Assembly: GCA_037126765.1 (NCBI GenBank)
Contig: JBBCBC010000001.1
Span: forward strand, 31,046,804 to 31,110,803
Length of the DNA: 64,000 nt
Source of the DNA: Stenogyne calaminthoides
Lineage: Eukaryota > Streptophyta > Magnoliopsida > Lamiales > Lamiaceae
Direction: 5' to 3'
The notes under the pieces are model-generated. The model was not told the DNA's origin. It ran no database searches and worked only from the letters and a program-made list of their open reading frames with translations. Of this stretch, positions 58,083 through 64,000 are shown one piece after another; the stretch's first letter is position 1; every line of letters starts with the position of its first letter. The position numbers were made by a program, and so were the translations under genes.

Positions 58083-59896
58083 TGTTGGTCCCGGTGCTAA
58101 CGAGTCTTACACATGTATGGGGGGGGGAATACACGTGTTCAGTGATTTTTAAACTTTTCTTTCACTGAGGTCAGATGGGTCAGGTTATCCTGATATTTTT
58201 GTCCTGAGAAGCACAGATTGTCCCTGAGTCAAAGTCTACTGAGACAATGATCCTGAGCAACTTTCAGAAGCTTCAGATTAACCCAACTGATCCTGAATTT
58301 ATCAGAGATCCTAAGGAGCTTGGATCAAATAATTAACTTAATGAACACTCAGTAGAGTTAATTCAATTTGGTAACTATCTGTTCTAGCTACTCAAGTGTG
58401 TGGAATGGTTGGCCCTAAGTTTATACTCGTTTTAGCTTTGCTGAAAATTTTCTTCCTTTAATAAAGCAGTGATTAAGGTTGTGATCAATTTGATGCAAGT
58501 TCAGTGAATTGGTTCCAACTGAATATCAGTGAAATATGCTTTCAGTGAAAAACATGCAACAGATAATAATGCAGTACAGAAAGCAAACAACATAGTAATT
58601 ATAGTGGTTTAGAGACTCAAGCTCCTACGTCCACTCTCTCTGATCTTCAAAGAAATTCCTTAACCACTTCCTAAAGCTTTTAGGCTAACTCACTGTAGCT
58701 TACTCACTTTTCTACTTTGAGTTTTCTGGCTGACTCACTGCAGTTTACTAACTCAAACACACACAAGTGTTCAGACTACCACAAGTAGCTTACTAACTTC
58801 TTCTCTAGAGTTTTCTGGCTAACACACTGTAGCTTACTCACTCTTTACAACTCTAACTCACCAACAAATCACACACAAACTACCTTAACAAAGGGTTTGG
58901 TTTTTTGGGTTGGTTTCCAACTAGGGTGAGATATCCTTTACAATAAGAACAAATGCAAAGGCTAGGATATCTCTTCTAAGCTTTGGATATTTCTATCAAT
59001 CTAGGCTTAGAATATTGAGCTCTCTCCAATGTGAAACACTTGGAAAATTCTAGAGTTTTCGAGTGCTTCCATTTGCAATAATACGAATGAGCTCTTGAGT
59101 TGCTTTCAAATTTCCCGTAACCTTTCAATGTAGAAGGTCACTGGTATTTATAGGCAACCTTCACCAAGGCCACTCTTGAAAAACTATCCGTTGGAAGAGA
59201 TAACTTCATGAGTTTCCTCTTCTGGTGTTTGATGAACGATTATTTTTAGGGTTTGAACACTCCCTTGCATGTTTTAGGAAATATGCAGCCATGTAGCCAA
59301 TCACCAATTTTTGCAGTCTGGAACTTAGTACTACTGACAAATTTCAGGGTCCTGTCGCTTTCAGTGTCAGTAAAGTACAATGTTGTCTTCCTCTGATTGG
59401 TTCTTGTCTTCAGTGAATGTAGACAAACAAAACGGCTCTTTTTTGGTCAATCTCTCTGAATGAGACAACTTTAAACAACACTTAGACTTAGTTCCCTTTG
59501 TCTACACTAGAATGTTTTTGGGCAATATCTACTTTTTGAACATGTGCGTTTTTCTCAGTTTTGTAGTATCCATATAGATATTATTCAGTGCCTCTGAACA
59601 TTCAGGTTATACTGAGTATTCAGTATCTTACTGAGTCTTCAGTAACTACTGAGTCTTTAGTGTCTTCAGCAACTTATTGAGTCTTCAGTGTCTTCAGTAA
59701 CTTCTGAGTCTTCAGTGTCTTCAGTAATCTTTAGAATCTAACCTGATCTATATCTGCTGACTATACATGGTGCAGATAACTTCCTGAACACTCTATACTG
59801 AAATCTGACTCAGACTATCAAGATTATCCTGAACATGTCATACTCAGGGGTTTTGGGATCTAATCAAAACTTCTTTATTAAATTCATTTCCCAACA
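58083..59896 (-). repeat. Element B: 5' LTR
   Basis: 1,814 bp on the minus strand, TGTTGGGAAATG to GGGACCAACA. TATA box at 59145-59154. U3 has reiterated CTGAAGA words (59600-59730). Hairpin units are at 58675-58843. Confidence 0.93.
58675..58843 (-). repeat. Element B 5' LTR: four ~44-base hairpin units
   Basis: Same array as 44637-44804. Unit sequences are nearly the same as in the partner LTR. They start about 300 bases after the TATA box. Confidence 0.75.
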
Positions 59897-60977
59897 TAGC
59901 TTTTGGGGTTGGTTGGGACGTGTCCCTAGGGCTTTTTGGTAGCATTTTCATTTTTGGGCCAGCTCGACTTGAGCTGGGTTGCTCGACTGCCAGGTTGGTC
60001 GAGCTGGCCAAGAGTCATGTGAGCGATTTTATTTTTATGGCATCTCGGCTCGAGCCAAGTTGTTCGAGTCGAGTTTGTCAATTTTCTCACCCAACTCTCT
60101 GAACTTCGAGTGCTCAAAATGCCGAGCACATTGGCTCGACTCGAGTTGCCTGGCTCTAGTCGAGCAACACAAATTTCAACAATTCTTCTGTTGTGCGAGA
60201 CTTATTCAGGAGAAGGCGTGGTCCCGCATTTAGGAAATATAATTAGATCAGCAATTCATAATCGCCTAATGATTAAATGGTGTGAGGTTTAAAGTGAAAT
60301 CCCAACCCAAAGGGAATTTTAGCGACCTCGCTATGAAGCTAGGCGCGCCCGACATGTCTGGACCAAGGTCGAGTACTTGGTCGGCTTTGGTCGCCGTGAG
60401 CTGGAAGGGGACGTCGAACCTCGGTTTAGAGTTAGCACGGAGTCCTAGAGAGTATGTCTGCATCCCTGTGCCCTTCGGCGGCCCAGAGCCAGAGACGACT
60501 TTCCCCAATGAGAAACTGTTCTCTGAAGAAAACGTGAGTTATAGTGCAGGGGACGCCAAAGAGGAATGAAGGTAGAGACCTCGGACCCAGTGCCAGCGAC
60601 CTCGGACACAGTGCCAGCGACCTCGGGGTAGTGATCTCGGGCATGAAAACTGGGGATAATGGCGGCTTGAGCAGACTTAGCCCCAAAATTCATTCTGCAG
60701 ACATTAATGACCGCGGGGCGGCTCACATTAACTGCCTAGAACCTAGGGATTAGGGGTCTATTCCCATGTGTAGTGTAGTATACATATATGTAGTTAGAAC
60801 TCATTTAAGGGTTCCCAACTTCTCATTAAATACAAGGCTTTAACAGCCAAAAAAGTAAAACACAACCTTTCTCCACATTTAGGCCCAATTGAGTGAAATT
60901 AGTGCAATAAAAGCATTGATTCCTATCAAATTGAGCATGAAAATCACATAAATATGAACAATTATGACACCCAATCA
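59897..60977. other. Unassigned stretch with GC-rich block and short repeats
   Basis: 59930-60170 has many GCTCGA/TCGAGC words in both orientations. 60300-60740 is GC-rich, unlike its surroundings, with a 22-base unit (GACCTCGGACCCAGTGCCAGC) at 60578 and 60600 and a partial third copy. The GC-rich block could be a remnant LTR of a Ty3/gypsy element, but I found no end, PBS or coding domain. No gene is seen. Confidence 0.4.
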
Positions 60978-62057
60978 GATGACAATGGGTTGGGCTCTAA
61001 CCTAGACCTGCCATGAACCCGCCCCGTTCGGGATGGTAAAAACCCGGTTAAATGGGTTCCCAGGCGAGTTTGGACCCAGTCAAACACATCACCACCCTAC
61101 CCCCGGCTCGGCAGGAACCTATTTGATCGGGTCCAACCCCACCGGGAGACCCATTTGACCGGGTCAAAACCCGTGCTGTATATATATATATATTAATTAT
61201 ATAATATTATAATTAATTATATATACCTCGTTAAATATATCTAGAGCTTCATTCAATAAATCAATTTGTTTCCTAATACAGACTTCCCTCTCATGAGCAG
61301 CCACTGAATTGCTGGCAACCACACTCCGGTGAGCCACTATCTTCATTAGTCACTCTTTTTCACTCTAAGTTCGGCTTTGCCTCTCTTTTGTTTCGAAGGT
61401 CGCACTATCTCTCCCTCTCGCATCCGAGTTAAGAACGCGATTCTCAAGACATTCTCAAGTTAGGTCATGTTATTTTTTTATGGACTTCAATTTTGTGCAC
61501 ATTTTTTTATTATTTTCTTTTATGTAAGAAACATAGAGTAATGTTTATATATTATATAATTAAGTTGTTTTTAAAAAATATATATGTAGTAGATGGGATG
61601 TTGTATTGATGTTGTGTGCATGTTTTCCATAGATAAAGAAGATTTCAAACATCAATTTTTAAAATATGGCTAAAGTGGTAGCAAGTAGCAACACTAGGTA
61701 GGTTATAGAAGTTAATTATGTATGATGGTAGAAGGTAGATGTGGACTAATTTTGGTGTAATTTAATTTTATTCTGAAAAAATAAAGCCTACAAAATAATT
61801 GTATGAATTGGAGGAAGATAGAGATTAAAATTGAAGAAAGAATAAAATAATTTGTTGCTTGATTTTGAATTATTAAATATATAAACATTGTTCTCTATTC
61901 GTATTAATATGTTTTAACTAGTAAGCTAGTGCCTATTAAACGATGCCACATGCATTTAAAGTTTAAACAAGCAGATCAATATTTGAAATCCATTTACTTA
62001 AATATACATGTTATTTATTTTTCTTAAATACTAACTTATCTATATTTTTTAAAATAT

Positions 62058-63178
62058 ATGGAGTCTGAAAAAGAAATTGGAGTTATTTCAGTGACTGCCC
62101 CATTAAAAAATCCTCAAGAAAATGATGTAGCAACGAATATAACTTCTAGGGAAGATCAAGAGGTAATGGTGAAAATGATGATAGCTTGGGAGATGAGAAT
62201 GCTTCTCAAAGTGGTTCACAAAGAAAGCATACATCAGATGTATGGAATCACTTAATAAGATTAATGAAAGACCGAATTCAGCATGTTAAATGTCTTTATT
62301 GCAAGGATCTTCTCAAGGCTCCGTTAAAGGGTATTGATGATGAACAAGAAAGCAGTGGTGATTCTGGTGAAAAACTTATAATACAAGTTTTCAGCCAAGG
62401 GGATTCTCGGCATGAACTTACAAGTATGGTTATTTTGCACCATTACCCTCTTAGTATTGTGGACCACGTTGGGTTTCAAAGATATTTCTGCTACTCTCGA
62501 GCCGTATTTTAACATGATCTCAAGAAACACACTTAAAAGTGACATTTTGAAGGTTTATAGTGATGAAAAGACAAAGTGTTACAAATTGTTGAGCAAACCT
62601 AAGTCTCGGATTGCAATCACAACAAATATGTGGACATCAGATAATAGTAAGAAGGTGTTCATGGCAATTACAAGACATTTCATTGATGATTCATGGATTC
62701 TTAGAAATATTTTTTTGAGGTACGTTAAATATTATGATTTTTTGATATATTTATAAATTATATCTCTAATCTTTATTTATTCAACGTAGGTTTGTATATG
62801 TCCCTGCACCACATATGGCCAAGTCGATGGCTGTAATTCTTGTTGAATCATTCATGACTTGGAATATTGAGCAGAAAGTGTCATCAATTACTGTTGATAA
62901 TTGCTCGACCATTAATGACATTGCCATGCTCAAAGCTATACCGAGTAAACTTCCAAAGGAAAACTTACTTCTAGATGAGAAGGTACTTCATATGCGATGT
63001 TGTGCTCATATATTGAATTTAATTGTGAGAGAAGACCTTAGACTTGAAGTGATTACTGTTGCAATTGGAAATACGTAAGAGTGTAGACAAGTTCACCTGC
63101 TAGAGTAAAAAAAATTAATTTGTCATTGAACAAGTGGGAGTTGATTGTTCTAAGATGTAGTCTATTGATGTTAAAACT
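62058..63178 (+). pseudogene. Element J: hAT transposase (BED zinc finger, RICESLEEPER-like)
   Basis: From an ATG at 62058. A BED-finger start TSDVWNHLIRL with CLYC (62291-62302) is seen, but the paired His part is missing. Next come HYPLSIVDHVGF, RNTLKSDI, KSRIAITTNMWTSDN (first catalytic Asp region is expected near here), AITRHFIDDSWIL, VDNCSTIND and HMRCCAHILNLIV (62992-63030), and then SPARVKK and SIDVKT at the edge. A 70-base intron fits 62720-62789 (GAG/GTACG and ACGTAG/G), with the reading frame kept across it. Frame changes near 62170 and 62485 and stops near 63077 disable it. The gene is cut after DVKT by element K, before the C-terminal dimerisation domain. Confidence 0.87.
62720..62789 (+). 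other. Intron of element J transposase gene
   Basis: GTACGTTAAAT at the start and TTCAACGTAG at the end; AT-rich body. Joining splits an Arg codon (AG/G) and continues FVYVPAPH, which fits the family. Confidence 0.7.
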
Positions 63179-63451
63179 TGTTTGTCCCGGTGCAAAACCC
63201 GTGAAATGCGGAAAAATCATGTAATGCATATAAAACAGGGGTGAAGGAATGGTGATTCCAAATTTTTGCTTTTTAAATCCATGTGTTGTGTTTTGCTTAG
63301 AACCAAATGTATATGACAAGATAAGAACATAAAGCAATAAAGAACACAACAAAGTATAGTGGTTCGGAGACTAAAGCTCCTACATCCACTCTCCCTGTTC
63401 CTATGGAAATTCCTTCAAACTGGACTTATCACCCTTCACGGGATCGCCTAC

Positions 63452-63624
63452 AAGCTTTCAGGCTAACTCACTGTAGCTTACTCACTTCTTCTACATTTGA
63501 GTTTTCTGGCTGACTACTCTGCAGCTTACTTACTCAAACACACACAAGCTTTCTGACTATCCAAGATAGTTTACTCACTTCTTCTCTAGAGTTTTCTGGC
63601 TGACTACTCTGCAGCTTACTAACT
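63452..63624 (-). repeat. Element K LTR: four ~45-base hairpin units
   Basis: On the minus strand the third array position has ACTATC and GATAGT as the stem, where A has GCTGT with ACAGT and B has CTAC with GTAG. Other units have GCTG with CAGC and GCTA with TAGC. Confidence 0.75.
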
Positions 63625-63889
63625 CTTTACAACTCCAACAATCACACAAACTACCTAACAATAGGGTTTGGGTTTGGGTTGGTGTCTCCAACTAGGTTGA
63701 GATTTTCCCTTACATTTGTTTAGCCTCAATGCTAAGGTTGGGAAAATCTCTCTAAGCTTAGGATATATCGTGGGTTGCTTAGATTGGGTTTAAGAACACT
63801 CTTGAATATATTTGTATATCTACAGACTTGTGTTCTATGGTGGGAATGCTTGAGTATGTGTCTTCTTGGCTCTGTAGCATCTTTTGCCA

Positions 63890-63935
63890 CATTCTCCACA
63901 CTCTCCACACTTTCCACACTTTCCACACTTTACAA
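63890..63935 (-). repeat. Element K LTR: short ~10-bp tandem repeat at the transcript start
   Basis: Five units of TCCACACTTT or TCCACACTC follow each other just downstream of the TATA box on the minus strand. Confidence 0.85.
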
Positions 63936-64000
63936 TGATGAAAGACCTTGTATTTATAATGTGGATTTGAATGTTACCGTTGGAGAGAATCACATTCAAA

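Larger units (their letters stand above)
44083..59896 (-). mobile_element. Element B: nearly complete Sirevirus-like Ty1/copia element
   Basis: Minus-strand order: 5' LTR (58083-59896), PBS, gag, protease, integrase, RT, RNase H, spacer, third ORF (entered by a solo LTR), PPT, 3' LTR (44083-45857). It is the closest relative of element A. The 3' LTR lacks its last ~31 bases, and the flanks ATTCG and TAGCT do not match, so no target duplication remains. Confidence 0.92.
60978..63178 (+). mobile_element. Element J: hAT element, 5' part
   Basis: It starts near CAGATGACAATGGG, matching the fragment at 33501. A GC-rich subterminal part (GGGTCAAAACCCG, GGTTAAATGGG) is followed by AT-rich leader and a transposase gene. 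It is cut at 63178 by the LTR of element K, so the 3' end and target duplication are not in the window. Confidence 0.75.
63179..64000 (-). repeat. Element K: Sirevirus-like LTR, cut by the window edge
   Basis: On the minus strand its end is GCACCGGGACAAACA at 63179, like the GCACCGGGACCAACA end of the B LTR. It shares the ATAGTGGTTCGGAGAC block, the hairpin units and a TATA box (63951-63960), but it is diverged enough to be a separate family. AAACT at 63174-63178 would be its target copy. The body of the element, if present, lies beyond the window. Confidence 0.8.

Noticed and set aside
60266..60753. Several overlapping open frames on both strands in a GC-rich block
   Set aside because: Overlap on both strands with no family resemblance; composition effect.
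63732..63926. Frame with repeated VES/ESVESV words on the minus strand
   Set aside because: It is the translation of the short tandem repeat near the transcript start of LTR K.

Overview
This window is plant nuclear DNA made almost entirely of nested, decayed transposable elements. I found no gene that looks like an ordinary host gene, and no rRNA, tRNA or CRISPR array. The element types (Sirevirus-like Ty1/copia elements with long LTRs, an Athila/Tat-like Ty3/gypsy element, plant CACTA, PIF/Harbinger and hAT elements, an L1-type LINE with an RRM-bearing ORF1) and the AT-rich base composition point to a flowering plant, most likely a eudicot. The species cannot be read from this sequence.

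Layout, left to right. (A) 1-6320: 3' end of a Sirevirus-like element on + : RNase H, spacer, a long third ORF, polypurine tract and a 3' LTR cut short at about 6320. (D) 6321-11744: a 5'-truncated Ty1/copia element on + with integrase, RT, RNase H and 3' LTR; an 809-bp non-autonomous hAT-like element (9048-9856) sits in its RNase H with an 8-bp target duplication. (E) 11745-13256 on - : gag, protease and start of integrase of another copia element, which D entered. (F) 13928-16227 on - : LINE ORF1 remains. (G) 16604-18352 and 32983-33500 on - : a PIF/Harbinger element split by (C) 18353-32977, a complete-length but heavily mutated Sirevirus-like element with two LTRs, PBS, PPT and an ATATA duplication. 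33501-33636 is a hAT 5' fragment. (H) 33637-37904 on - : Athila/Tat-like element with gag fused in frame to the integrase tail. (I) 37905-44082: CACTA left end and a Ptta/TnpA-like gene. (B) 44083-59896 on - : a second nearly complete Sirevirus-like element whose third ORF is split by a solo LTR (46874-48705, TSD TCACC). 59897-60977 is unassigned. (J) 60978-63178 on + : hAT transposase pseudogene, entered by (K) 63179-64000, the edge of another Sirevirus-like LTR on - .

The most interesting material is in the Sirevirus-like group. Elements A, B and C share a large third ORF downstream of pol, of unknown function, made of recognisable modules. A TATA box and an ATG-poor leader precede it in each, as if it were made from its own transcript. 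In A, B and K the transcribed part of the LTR carries four units of about 44 bases, each able to form a small hairpin. The paired bases change together between elements, which suggests a selected RNA structure. B and C also share a UGA stop at the same gag/protease boundary.

All coding calls are from reading translations and motifs by eye; no database search or structure calculation was run.
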